Part shown: one piece after another, positions 17,007 to 23,641 of the stretch
Position numbering within the stretch: the first letter of the stretch is position 1
Layout: each line of letters begins with the position of its first letter
NCBI GenBank assembly: GCA_004295005.1
Contig: SHNG01000124.1
Span: 1 to 45,470 of the forward strand
Source of the DNA: Gammaproteobacteria bacterium
GTDB lineage: Bacteria; Pseudomonadota; Gammaproteobacteria; Xanthomonadales; Rhodanobacteraceae
Length of the DNA: 45,470 nt
Direction: 5' to 3'
The notes under the pieces: model-generated
Database searches by the model: none
Told to the model about the DNA's origin: nothing
Seen by the model: only the letters and a program-made list of their open reading frames with translations
Program-made: the position numbers and the translations under genes

Positions 17007-17716
17007 GGCGTGCCTTGCGTTGCAAAAATGCCATCGATTTCCGCGCCACCGAGAATGCGCCAGCCGCCGCGTTCTAGTCCAGCCAGGGCAAGGCCGCCTA
17101 CCGAGATGCGATGCAGCTCCTCGACATGATTGCCGATGGCGGCAAACATGCGGCGTACCTGGTGGTAGCGGCCCTCGTGCAAGGTCAGGCGAACCTGCCG
17201 TGCATCGAGAACTTCGAGTTCCGCGGGCAGCAGGGGCGTCTTCTCGGCCTCCAGCATCAAGGTGCCACTGGCAAACAGGGCTGCTTCATCACCACGCAGG
17301 TCGGCGGCCAGTCGTGCTTCGTAGACCTTGGCCACGCGTGACTTCGGCGAGATGATCCGGTGCAGCAAGGCACCGTCATCGGTCATCAGCAACAAGCCGG
17401 AGGTGTCGCGATCAAGGCGTCCCACCGTGGACAGCACGGGATCACGCAGGCGGAAACGCGCAGGCAGCAGATCGTAAACGACGCGCCCGGCGTCGCGGGT
17501 TGAACAGGTCACCCCGGTTGGCTTGTTCAATATCAGGCAGATGCCTGGCGGTGGATCCAGTGGTTCGCCATCGATGCGGATATCGGCATGATCGCGCTGG
17601 TCATCGGCATACAGCACATCACCCGCCGGGTCGGTGATGCGACCTTCGCGGAACATGAGGGCGACTTGCTTGCGGCTGCCGTAGCCGAGATTGGCAATGA
17701 GGCGAACCAGCTTCAT
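17003..17716 (-). CDS. RsuA-family rRNA pseudouridine synthase
   Basis: 237 aa from ATG 17716. An N-terminal S4 RNA-binding domain (MKLVRLIANLGYGSRKQVALMFREGRI) is followed by the RsuA/RluB/E/F catalytic domain: the active-site aspartate in VGRLDRDTSGLLLMTDDG, then KVYEA and the EGRYHQVRRMFAAIGNHV motif. It isomerises uridine to pseudouridine; in E. coli RsuA the target is 16S U516. The overlap with the upstream rsmC-like gene (ATGA, 17713-17716) fits a small-subunit maturation operon. Length matches E. coli RsuA. RluE/F-type specificity cannot be excluded from sequence alone. Confidence 0.9.
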   Translation of the reverse strand: MKLVRLIANLGYGSRKQVALMFREGRITDPAGDVLYADDQRDHADIRIDGEPLDPPPGICLILNKPTGVTCSTRDAGRVVYDLLPARFRLRDPVLSTVGRLDRDTSGLLLMTDDGALLHRIISPKSRVAKVYEARLAADLRGDEAALFASGTLMLEAEKTPLLPAELEVLDARQVRLTLHEGRYHQVRRMFAAIGNHVEELHRISVGGLALAGLERGGWRILGGAEIDGIFATQGTP

Positions 17717-18759
17717 GAGCGCACACCATCGGCTTCGAACACCTTGAAGCCCGCTTGCTCTGCGCGAACCGCCACGTTGCGAAAACGCGAAGCCAGTGTC
17801 GCCTCGTACGGCAGATGCCGGTTGGCCACCAGCCATAGCCGGCCGCCGGGATTGAGTGCGCGTGCGGCCGTGGCAATGAAGGCCTGACCCAACTCAGGCT
17901 GGTCGGCTCGTCCCTGATGGAAGGGTGGATTGCTGACGATGGCATCGTAGCTCCGGCTCAGCCCGTTGCTGACATCGCGCCAGATGACTTCGCTGCGAAT
18001 TGGCTTGCTTCGCGCTTCCATCGCGCGCGCAACATTCTGACGCGCAGCTTCCAGGGCTCGTCCTTCGGCTTCGTAGAGATCGATGGCTTCGACGCCGGGA
18101 CAGCGTCGCAACACTTCGCTGCCGAGATAGCCATAACCCGCACCGAGGTCGGCCACCGTGCCAGCAATCGACGTCGGCAACACCGACACCAGCAATGCCG
18201 ATGCGGGATCAATGCGATCCCAGGCAAACAGGCCGGGCCGACTGAAATACGCACCCTCTGCGATTTCGACCAGCGCATCCAGGGCCATCCATTCTTCAAC
18301 CCGCGATGCATCGATCCCAGCGGCTTGCGGAGTTGACCAGAACACCCGGCAGTGATGCTTGGACAACACCTCGGCAGTGCCGAACAGTGCTCGGAAATCC
18401 CGTTCCCCGGACTTCGCGCCTTCCGCATTGGCCATCGCTGCGATGACCGTGCCGCCGCTTTCCAAATACATCGCCGCCCGCGCAAACAGCGCGCGCGCTT
18501 CATCGCGTTGTCGCGGCGGCAGCATCAGGATCAACGGGTATCGCGCCCCCAGCTCGGGATCGCCAACGAGAAGTCCACTGCGTTCCAGGACATCCGCAAA
18601 CGGCTTGAAACTCTGCTGGTGCAACCAGCGGGCACGCGGCAAGGCATGCCATCCCAGTCCATCCCGCGCGCGTAGGAACAACACGCGACCATCAGCAGGC
18701 AAGCCGATGCCTGCGTGGGTCAGGGCATGGCGCAGGGCTTCGAGTGCGTTGTCGGTCAC
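17713..18759 (-). CDS. rsmC: RsmC-like class I methyltransferase (16S rRNA G1207 type)
   Basis: 348 aa from GTG 18759. Two-domain layout of RsmC: a degenerate N-terminal half (about 1-170) and a C-terminal SAM domain with motif I VADLGAGYGYLGSEVL, acidic motif II DLYEAEGRALEAA, and the catalytic N-P-P-F (VSNPPFHQG) of amino-methylating enzymes that target guanine or adenine N-atoms. Likely reaction: N2-methylation of G1207 in 16S rRNA with S-adenosylmethionine; RlmG-like specificity is an alternative. First gene of the rsmC - rsuA - DUF1415 operon with ATGA overlaps. A diverged duplicate of its first ~30 codons is fused to an Rhs fragment at 22830-22917. Confidence 0.88.
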   Translation of the reverse strand: MTDNALEALRHALTHAGIGLPADGRVLFLRARDGLGWHALPRARWLHQQSFKPFADVLERSGLLVGDPELGARYPLILMLPPRQRDEARALFARAAMYLESGGTVIAAMANAEGAKSGERDFRALFGTAEVLSKHHCRVFWSTPQAAGIDASRVEEWMALDALVEIAEGAYFSRPGLFAWDRIDPASALLVSVLPTSIAGTVADLGAGYGYLGSEVLRRCPGVEAIDLYEAEGRALEAARQNVARAMEARSKPIRSEVIWRDVSNGLSRSYDAIVSNPPFHQGRADQPELGQAFIATAARALNPGGRLWLVANRHLPYEATLASRFRNVAVRAEQAGFKVFEADGVRS

Positions 18760-18834
18760 GGATCACATGGCAGCGGGCGGAGAATCGACATTCTAGCCCG
18801 GACCCTTCAAGAGACCGGGCAATGCGCCATCGAA

Positions 18835-18863
18835 AAAACGGGAGCGGTTACCCGCCCCGGTTC
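18835..18863 (-). terminator. Terminator downstream of the first Rhs/immunity module
   Basis: An imperfect stem (ACCGGGGCGG / CCGCTCCCGT) followed on the minus strand by six Ts. It has the same stem sequence as the perfect terminator at 23584-23613, in degraded form. It would end transcripts from the module at 19005-20200 before rsmC. Confidence 0.7.
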
Positions 18864-18878
18864 TCGTGTGTCGCTGCA

Positions 18879-18983
18879 ACCGAACCGGAACACCCAGGAG
18901 CCGCCCCCTGGCCAACGAGGCGTCTACCTGCCTCGCCCGTTCTCGGGAGAAACTACTGCGGCCCGCTTGGCGTAAGCGGCGAA
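18879..18983. repeat. Module-end direct repeat, copy A (~106 bp)
   Basis: Matches 21125-21231 at roughly 85% over ~106 bp, with one 2-bp length difference. It lies 21 bp downstream of the stop of the 62-aa candidate immunity gene, the same relative position as copy B behind the other immunity gene. No gene inside; it contains a short CCGCTT...AAGCGG inverted repeat. Confidence 0.88.
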
Positions 18984-19004
18984 ATGGGAGCCCAAGCCTC
19001 TCGG

Positions 19005-19193
19005 TTATCCCCGCCCTCTGCCCCTTAGACCCCTAATCCAGCAGAAGATCCCTGCGAACATTATTGATGCGCCAAGCAGTACGTTCAACATGACGCCAAA
19101 CACTTTAAAAGTGTTCGGGGCAAGCAGAAGTTGCGGAACGTGAATTAGAGCCGCACCTACGAATATCAGTAACAACGGACGCTTCATGTTCAT
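19005..19193 (-). CDS. Two-TM small protein, candidate immunity protein for Rhs module 1
   Basis: 62 aa from ATG 19193, which overlaps the Rhs stop codon (ATGA, 19190-19193); the frame extends upstream but only inside the Rhs gene. It starts MNMKRPLLLIFVGAALI, with a first hydrophobic helix (about 5-22) and a second (about 30-51), and ends in the basic GLRGRGRG. Small membrane proteins encoded directly behind toxin genes are typical immunity proteins against membrane-active toxins. Tight coupling to the Rhs tip and the absence of family resemblance support a cognate immunity role, which is inference. Codon use is visibly more AT-rich than flanking housekeeping genes, a sign of transfer. Confidence 0.6.
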   Translation of the reverse strand: MNMKRPLLLIFVGAALIHVPQLLLAPNTFKVFGVMLNVLLGASIMFAGIFCWIRGLRGRGRG

Positions 19194-20200
19194 GAGCAGT
19201 AGCAAGGCGTATTTGCGCAGCCGAAGACGTGAACGAAGCAACCTCCTAATCCGATATTAGCGTTGACACCGAGTGTTGGGCCAATACCACTACCAAGCCC
19301 ACCAGCGTTAGTGTCATAGGATCCCGAAACAGAGACCCCACCTCTTGGAGTAGTTAGCTCCGCAGTGCCGGCGATCGCCAATCCATGAAGACTAATTCCA
19401 CAAGCTGCTTTCGAAAACGTAATTCCGCCTTGGAATCCAACACCTGCACCCCATCCCAAGCCGACATACCCACACCGAATTGAATAGAAACATGATTCGC
19501 CAGTCAGGATATTCGTAGTTGCGCCAAGTGCTGCAGATGCGCCACTAACAACTCCCCATGCGTTTCCACCCAATTCTGAGGAAATCCAGATCCCGAACGG
19601 TGGTGTTTTTGACTTGTCGCAATTTGAGCATACGGCCAAGCCTGTCGAGTCATAGAACTTTGTTGGATTCCCTAGTCCATAAGCGAACGTAGCAACCCCA
19701 CCCCTCAAGCCAATCGGATCACTCTCCATATACCGCCCGGTCCCCGGCTCATAATCCCGGAAATAGTTGTAGTGCAGCCCCGATTCGGAATCGTACTGCT
19801 GGCCGGGGTAGCGCAGGGGAAGATCGACTTTCCCGTCATTGACGATAGCGTCATTGGCACCAAAAGCATCCGCAAAGAAATCCCACGACCATTGTTCGGC
19901 ATGGGTTACCGAATCCACTGCCAAGCGCGGGGTGCCGAGGTGATCGGTTTCCAGGTAGCTGATCTTGCCTTTGCTGAGCATGGCCACCGGCAGGTCATCG
20001 AGGTAGACGAGATCGTAGCTGCCCTTGAGCAGGCGCCTGCCACGATTGTCGTATTCATAGTCAAGGTACGCAACGAGTTTGCCTTGCTCGTCGTAGCTGC
20101 TGACCCGCTCCTTGAGTCCGAAATTCATGAATCCCGACTGCTTGATGAGCCGTTCCCCGCGTGCGTTGTAGCGATACAAGCCATGCGGTGAACCGCTCAT
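19190..20200 (-). CDS. Orphan Rhs C-terminal fragment with Gly/Cys-rich tip (module 1)
   Basis: 336 aa from the first ATG. Open frame continues to 20278 without a start, so the 5' end of a larger rhs gene is missing. Residues 1-165 are the Rhs-associated core: YD-type repeats, DHLGTPRL, RYPGQQYDSESGLHYNYFRDYEPGTGRY and the junction motif ESDPIGL (159-165). The tip (166-336) has no recognised domain. It is glycine-rich with nine or so cysteines, including CSNC, CYS-type pairs and a CYCS end, and alternating hydrophobic/small stretches that could be membrane-active. In Rhs and other polymorphic toxins, a variable tip after DPxGL is the toxin. Without N-terminal delivery parts (PAAR, signal, shell repeats) it is an orphan cassette. 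The tip is more AT-rich than the core. Confidence 0.75.
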   Translation of the reverse strand: MSGSPHGLYRYNARGERLIKQSGFMNFGLKERVSSYDEQGKLVAYLDYEYDNRGRRLLKGSYDLVYLDDLPVAMLSKGKISYLETDHLGTPRLAVDSVTHAEQWSWDFFADAFGANDAIVNDGKVDLPLRYPGQQYDSESGLHYNYFRDYEPGTGRYMESDPIGLRGGVATFAYGLGNPTKFYDSTGLAVCSNCDKSKTPPFGIWISSELGGNAWGVVSGASAALGATTNILTGESCFYSIRCGYVGLGWGAGVGFQGGITFSKAACGISLHGLAIAGTAELTTPRGGVSVSGSYDTNAGGLGSGIGPTLGVNANIGLGGCFVHVFGCANTPCYCS

Positions 20201-20254
20201 TGCTTCAAGGCGATTGCGGTCATCGTAGATGAACGTGCTCGACAGGGTATCGGG
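19711..20254. repeat. Duplicated Rhs core segment, copy 1
   Basis: About 544 bp nearly identical to 22188-22731 (constant offset 2477), with scattered substitutions only. It codes for the conserved Rhs core of module 1. Homology stops abruptly at 20254, where the 5' part of the Rhs gene is lost, and fades just after the DPIGL codons where the tips diverge. Confidence 0.92.
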
Positions 20255-20398
20255 GTAAGCGCTACGCTGAACAGGTCTTCAGCAATTCGCCCATCCCGTC
20301 CAGTAACGGAGAATTGATCGGGCTAGATCCTTTATGATCTTGCCGAAGTGCTCGATTCCGTGCTCGACCAAGCCGCAAGCCGCTAAAGGAAGAACGTT

Positions 20399-20650
20399 AT
20401 GACCCAAGTCACCGTCTCGCTTCCCGACGACCTTGCGCTGCGCGCGCGCAACGCCGGCCTCTTGTCTGACGATGCCATCCGACAACTGCTTGAGGACGCA
20501 ATGCGCCAAGAGGCCGGCGAACGCCTGCGCCAGACCCTGGCCCGCATCGACGATCTCAACCTGCCGCCAATGAGCCAGGACGAAGTGCAGGCCGAGATCG
20601 ACGCGGTACGGGCCGCGCGTCGTGCGGCTCACGATGCGGATCGTCGCTGA
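20399..20650 (+). CDS. Antitoxin of a PIN-type toxin-antitoxin pair
   Basis: 83 aa; AAAGGAAG lies just upstream of the ATG. The N-terminus MTQVTVSLPDDLALRARNAGLLSD resembles ribbon-helix-helix-like beta strands followed by a helix, as in VapB-type antitoxins, and the C-terminus is charged and helical (DEVQAEIDAVRAARRAAHDADRR), suited to wrapping a PIN toxin. It overlaps the toxin gene by 17 bp. Expected role: binding and neutralising the PIN nuclease and repressing its own promoter (family knowledge). It lies on the opposite strand to the Rhs modules and fills the gap between them. Confidence 0.8.
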   Translation: MTQVTVSLPDDLALRARNAGLLSDDAIRQLLEDAMRQEAGERLRQTLARIDDLNLPPMSQDEVQAEIDAVRAARRAAHDADRR

Positions 20651-21047
20651 CACCAACACCGTGGTGTCCGGTCTGCTGTGGCGGGCCGCGCCACGCCGAC
20701 TCATCGACGCCGGCCGCGAGCAGCGCATCACGCTCATCACCAGTCCGGTGTTGCTCGCTGAACTTGCCGACGTGCTCGGCCGTAGCAAGTTCATCGAACC
20801 CTTGCGTCGGGACGGCCTGACCGCCGAGCGTCTGGTGGCCGAGTATGCCGCCATCACCCAACTGGTCCGGCCTGTCGCCGTGCCACGCGTCGTCGCACGC
20901 GACCCCGACGACGATCACATCATCGCCTGCGCGCTCGCCGCAAAAGCCGATGCCATCGTCTCCGGCGACCGCGATCTGCTCGACTTGCACGAGTATCAGG
21001 GCATCGCCATCCTCGCGGCCAGCGACGCGATCACGCGAATCAGTTAA
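20634..21047 (+). CDS. PIN-domain toxin (putative TA toxin, COG1569-like)
   Basis: 137 aa from ATG 20634, inside the 3' end of the antitoxin gene; a GTG at 20622 is an alternative. PIN nuclease acids are in order: D6 in MRIVADTNTVVSGLLW, a glutamate in SPVLLAELADVL, the DPDDDHIIACALAAKAD block and SGDRDLLDL. The pattern fits the COG1569 / TIGR00305 group of PIN toxins. Expected activity: Mg-dependent RNA cleavage when the antitoxin is lost. It is placed between the two Rhs modules, immediately upstream of module-end repeat copy B. Confidence 0.88.
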   Translation: MRIVADTNTVVSGLLWRAAPRRLIDAGREQRITLITSPVLLAELADVLGRSKFIEPLRRDGLTAERLVAEYAAITQLVRPVAVPRVVARDPDDDHIIACALAAKADAIVSGDRDLLDLHEYQGIAILAASDAITRIS

Positions 21048-21124
21048 ACCGCAAGTCAACCAGGTTCACGTGCCGCGTGACCCGGTCATCCTTGTCGGTA
21101 GCCCGGATGTGAGCGCAAGACAGC

Positions 21125-21231
21125 ACCGAACCGGAACACCCAGGAGCCGACCCTCGGCGAACGCGAGACGTTTACCTGCCTCGCCCGTTCTCGGGAGAAA
21201 ATACTACAGCCTGCTTGACGTAAGCGGCGAA
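21125..21231. repeat. Module-end direct repeat, copy B (~106 bp)
   Basis: Second copy of the repeat at 18879-18983. It lies 16 bp downstream of the stop codon of the signal-peptide-bearing immunity candidate. Together with the Rhs core duplication it gives both tip cassettes the same left and right borders. Confidence 0.88.
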
Positions 21232-21247
21232 GGGGTGACCCCTTTGG

Positions 21248-21703
21248 TCATTGCTTGCACTTTGAGTATGAATCCAGAAGCAATGCTCCGGATTTCATTG
21301 GCCGCTCTGCGCCCGGCAAGGTGTACGCCCAAAAAATTAACACGCCCTTGTCTTCGGCAACCTTGTTGAGCTCCGGGTACAACGCCCTGAGCTCAATATT
21401 CCCGGCAATCTCGTCATGACCAAATATTTTCACCTTGTTCAGTATTGGGTCTCTGATTGAGTATGCTCTCCTCAATGCTTTTCCAACAATCGCATCTCCT
21501 CGATACGCGACTATGATCGCCCCCTCGATTCCCCACGGCAGTTCACTCTCCTCAATGGCGAACTCACTTTCGCTATTGTTGCGCAGGGTAAAGCGAAGTT
21601 CAGGGCTTCCATCTCTATCGATTATGCAAGCATTCAGATCAAGATCTGCAGCAAGCGAGGGGAATGCCAGCGCAAGGGAAACGATTGTCGCAAACAATCT
21701 CAT
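21248..21703 (-). CDS. Exported small protein, candidate immunity protein for Rhs module 2
   Basis: 151 aa from ATG 21703, with AGGGAGA upstream, 20 bp after the Rhs stop. A clear signal peptide (MRLFATIVSLALAFPSLAA) sends it to the periplasm. The mature part is beta-rich (LRFTLRNNSESEFAIEESELPWG; GAIIVAYRG) with two cysteines, NACIID and YSKCKQ at the end, that could form a disulfide. I recognise no family. Position directly behind a toxin-like Rhs tip makes an immunity role likely; if so, protection is needed in the periplasm, implying the toxin acts there or the immunity protein meets incoming toxin there (inference). Confidence 0.62.
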   Translation of the reverse strand: MRLFATIVSLALAFPSLAADLDLNACIIDRDGSPELRFTLRNNSESEFAIEESELPWGIEGAIIVAYRGDAIVGKALRRAYSIRDPILNKVKIFGHDEIAGNIELRALYPELNKVAEDKGVLIFWAYTLPGAERPMKSGALLLDSYSKCKQ

Positions 21704-21723
21704 GGAGTAAATCTCCCTTGCAC

Positions 21724-22938
21724 TTACCTAGTGAAACGGTCTAGTTCTTTCTCGTGTTTTTCAATTTCAGACTCAAGGCGAATCCTACAAGCTGGGCATG
21801 GATTGCTCATCTCCGATTCGAGCTTTATCTTCAAGCATCGAAGGGATTCGGTGTATGCATTCCTTTCGGATCGCCACAACTCAGCCTCGTCGAATTCATT
21901 TATGCGCGTGAATTGTTTCTGGCCTCTGCAAACCCATGGATTGGCGGCTTTGAAGTCCCTAACATGGATCAATTCATGGAGCCGAATACAATCTCCAATG
22001 CACTCCATGTCAAATGGGTTCAATGGAATGTATGGCTCTATTCCTCCCCTTCCGTCGCACACAATTGTTGAGTTTCGGTAATTTGGGGGAATCAAAAATC
22101 CTGGTTCAGGGATGCCTCCTTTCAAATCTGCAAAAATGGCTGGCGATCCGTTGGCGTACAAGAATGTAGCCGCTCCTCCCACCAACCCAATCGGATCACT
22201 CTCGATATATCTTCCCGTCCCCGGCTCATAATCCCGGAAGTAGTTGTAGTGCAGCCCCGATTCGGCATCGTACTGCTGGCCGGGGTAGCGCAGGGGAAGA
22301 TCGACTTTCCCGTCATTGACGATGGCGTCGTTGGCACCAAAGGCATCCGCAAAGAAATCCCACGACCATTGTTCGGCATGGGTTACCGAATCCACTGCCA
22401 AGCGCGAGGTGCCGAGGTGATCGGTTTCCAGGTAGCTGATCTTGCCTTTGCTGAGCATGGCCACCGGCAGGTCATCGAGGTAGACGAGATCGTAGCTGCC
22501 CTTGAGCAGGCGCCTGCCACGATTGTCGTATTCATAGTCAAGGTACGCAACGAGTTTGCCTTGCTCGTCGTAGCTGCTGACCCGCTCCTTGAGTCCGAAA
22601 TTCATGAATCCCGACTGCTTGATGAGCCGTTCCCCGCGTGCGTTGTAGCGATACAAGCCTTGCGGTGAACCGCTCATTGCTTCCAGGCGATTGCGATCAT
22701 CGTAGACGAATGTGCTTGAAAGCGTATCGGGATTGTAGGTGGTGTTGCCATTGGCGTCGTAGCTACGGGCATTGCCATCGATGTTGTCCAGATGGTGCGT
22801 TCCATTCACGTAGGCGTACACCTGCGCGCGCAGAAACACCCCGCGGCCATCGGCCGGAAGTTTCACCGCCCCCGACTCCATGGGATGGCGCAGGGCGTCG
22901 AGTGCAGCGCTTGCTTGATTAACCGACGGGATGGACAC
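21724..22938 (-). CDS. Orphan Rhs fragment with HELIH metallopeptidase tip (module 2)
   Basis: 404 aa if begun at GTG 22938, which has no ribosome binding site; the frame is open to about 22972. Residues 12-38 (ALDALRHP...LPADGRGVFLRA) are not Rhs but match the N-terminus of the RsmC-like protein. Residues 40-250 are Rhs repeats and core, almost identical to module 1, ending in ESDPIGL. The tip (253-404) contains RLHELIHVRDF, a zinc HExxH motif (321-325), with a downstream glutamate candidate in SERNAY (E358) as third ligand, and several cysteines including CPAC. The C-terminus is a charged helix. Best reading: a gluzincin-like protease toxin tip. No delivery domains remain, so it is an orphan cassette or a recombination reservoir. 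Confidence 0.75.
   Translation of the reverse strand: MSIPSVNQASAALDALRHPMESGAVKLPADGRGVFLRAQVYAYVNGTHHLDNIDGNARSYDANGNTTYNPDTLSSTFVYDDRNRLEAMSGSPQGLYRYNARGERLIKQSGFMNFGLKERVSSYDEQGKLVAYLDYEYDNRGRRLLKGSYDLVYLDDLPVAMLSKGKISYLETDHLGTSRLAVDSVTHAEQWSWDFFADAFGANDAIVNDGKVDLPLRYPGQQYDAESGLHYNYFRDYEPGTGRYIESDPIGLVGGAATFLYANGSPAIFADLKGGIPEPGFLIPPNYRNSTIVCDGRGGIEPYIPLNPFDMECIGDCIRLHELIHVRDFKAANPWVCRGQKQFTRINEFDEAELWRSERNAYTESLRCLKIKLESEMSNPCPACRIRLESEIEKHEKELDRFTR
22188..22731. repeat. Duplicated Rhs core segment, copy 2
   Basis: Partner of 19711-20254 at constant spacing. In this copy the Rhs coding continues upstream for about 30 further codons (YD-repeat text GNARSYDANGNTTYNPD), so it is the more complete of the two. 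Confidence 0.92.
22830..22917 (-). pseudogene. Relic of an rsmC-like gene 5' end fused to Rhs module 2
   Basis: Codons here read ALDALRHPMESGAVKLPADGRGVFLRA (given in part), aligning in frame with ALEALRHALTHAGIGLPADGRVLFLRA of the RsmC-like protein at 18745-18660. Nucleotide matching is strongest at both ends (about 20 of 22 bp near 22895-22917). It breaks off into Rhs sequence at about 22825. Interpreted as a fragment of a diverged rsmC copy carried along when Rhs modules were inserted or rearranged next to rsmC. Confidence 0.65.
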
Positions 22939-23322
22939 GGGAACGGGTTGACTCCATTCGAAAGAGGCCGATCAATCTTTAGCCAACGCGGATTAGGGAA
23001 ACTCTGATTAGTCTCAATCTTCGTCGTTCCCGCGACGGCGGACTGCGCAGGCAGGAAGCCGGAGCGAACATCGGCATAGCCGATGACCCAATGGGCGAGC
23101 CGCAGGAGCGGCGAGTCAACCCAGTGACTTTATTACAACCCCTTGAAGTGCAAAGGCGCTGGATGACTCACGCCTACCGGCATTCGCCCTCCGGGCCGCC
23201 TGCGGCGTTCCGCTTCGGCATCCATGCCTTCGCAGGTCAGGATATCGCTTCGCGATTTCGGGATGACGAGCAAAATCAGAGTCTCCTTAGGTCCTGCTAG
23301 TCCAGAACGCACCCAATAATGA

Positions 23323-23374
23323 GCGCACGGCGCCTTGATTCCGTTCATGGTTCGACGAGCTCACCACGAACGGA
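23323..23374. repeat. 52-bp dispersed palindromic repeat, copy 1
   Basis: Matches 35773-35824 at 49 of 52 positions. The second half is a hairpin, TCCGTTCATGGT facing ACCACGAACGGA, of the kind widespread in proteobacterial intergenic DNA. Confidence 0.85.
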
Positions 23375-23431
23375 TACCAGTTATTCCGCGTAGCCCTATC
23401 CCTGGTTGCCGGACCCGGCTGTGCACACGTC

Positions 23432-23526
23432 GTCGGATCCGGCTCTTTGAGCCTTGATCCGACCTACACCAACACTGTACACACCGTCTTGTAGGTCGGA
23501 CCAAGCGCCGAAGGTGCGGAGACAGC
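23432..23526. repeat. REP-like inverted pair (GTCGG family, copies 3a and 3b)
   Basis: Copy 3a (23432-23463): outer GTCGGATC/GATCCGAC, inner GGCTC/GAGCC, loop TTT. Copy 3b (23495-23526) is the mirrored type with inner GCGCC/GGTGC, loop GAA, and a decayed outer arm (GTCGGACC/GAGACAGC). Same composite layout as 7766-7863. Confidence 0.8.
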
Positions 23527-23583
23527 ACCCCACTTGATCCGGGCGCACAATTGCGAGCCGCATCAAATGGGTGCAATCGCAAC

Positions 23584-23613
23584 AAAAACGGGAGCGGTTG
23601 CCCGCTCCCGTTT
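23584..23613 (-). terminator. Terminator of the S8 protease gene
   Basis: Perfect 13-bp stem AAAACGGGAGCGG/CCGCTCCCGTTTT with a TTGC-type loop, 28 bp after the protease stop codon; T-rich on both sides, so it can act in both directions. Confidence 0.9.
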
Positions 23614-23641
23614 TCATGCGCCGATTTTGGTTACCGACGGT

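Larger units (their letters stand above)
22973..23583. other. Repeat-rich intergenic region, no gene seen
   Basis: About 610 bp without a credible gene. From left to right: a degraded copy of the TCCCCGCGAAGGCGGGGA-type element and CCAGTGACTTT text also seen at 38803-38840; GC-rich direct text around 23190; the 52-bp element at 23323-23374; and the REP-like pair at 23432-23526. It separates the Rhs modules from the S8 protease gene. Confidence 0.7.

Noticed and set aside
18879-21231. 106-bp repeats as integron attC sites
   Set aside because: No attC core motifs, no integrase gene, and the genes between lie on both strands.
19190-22938. Complete T6SS Rhs effector with PAAR domain
   Set aside because: Neither fragment has an N-terminal domain, long shell of YD repeats or neighbouring VgrG/EagR genes in the window.
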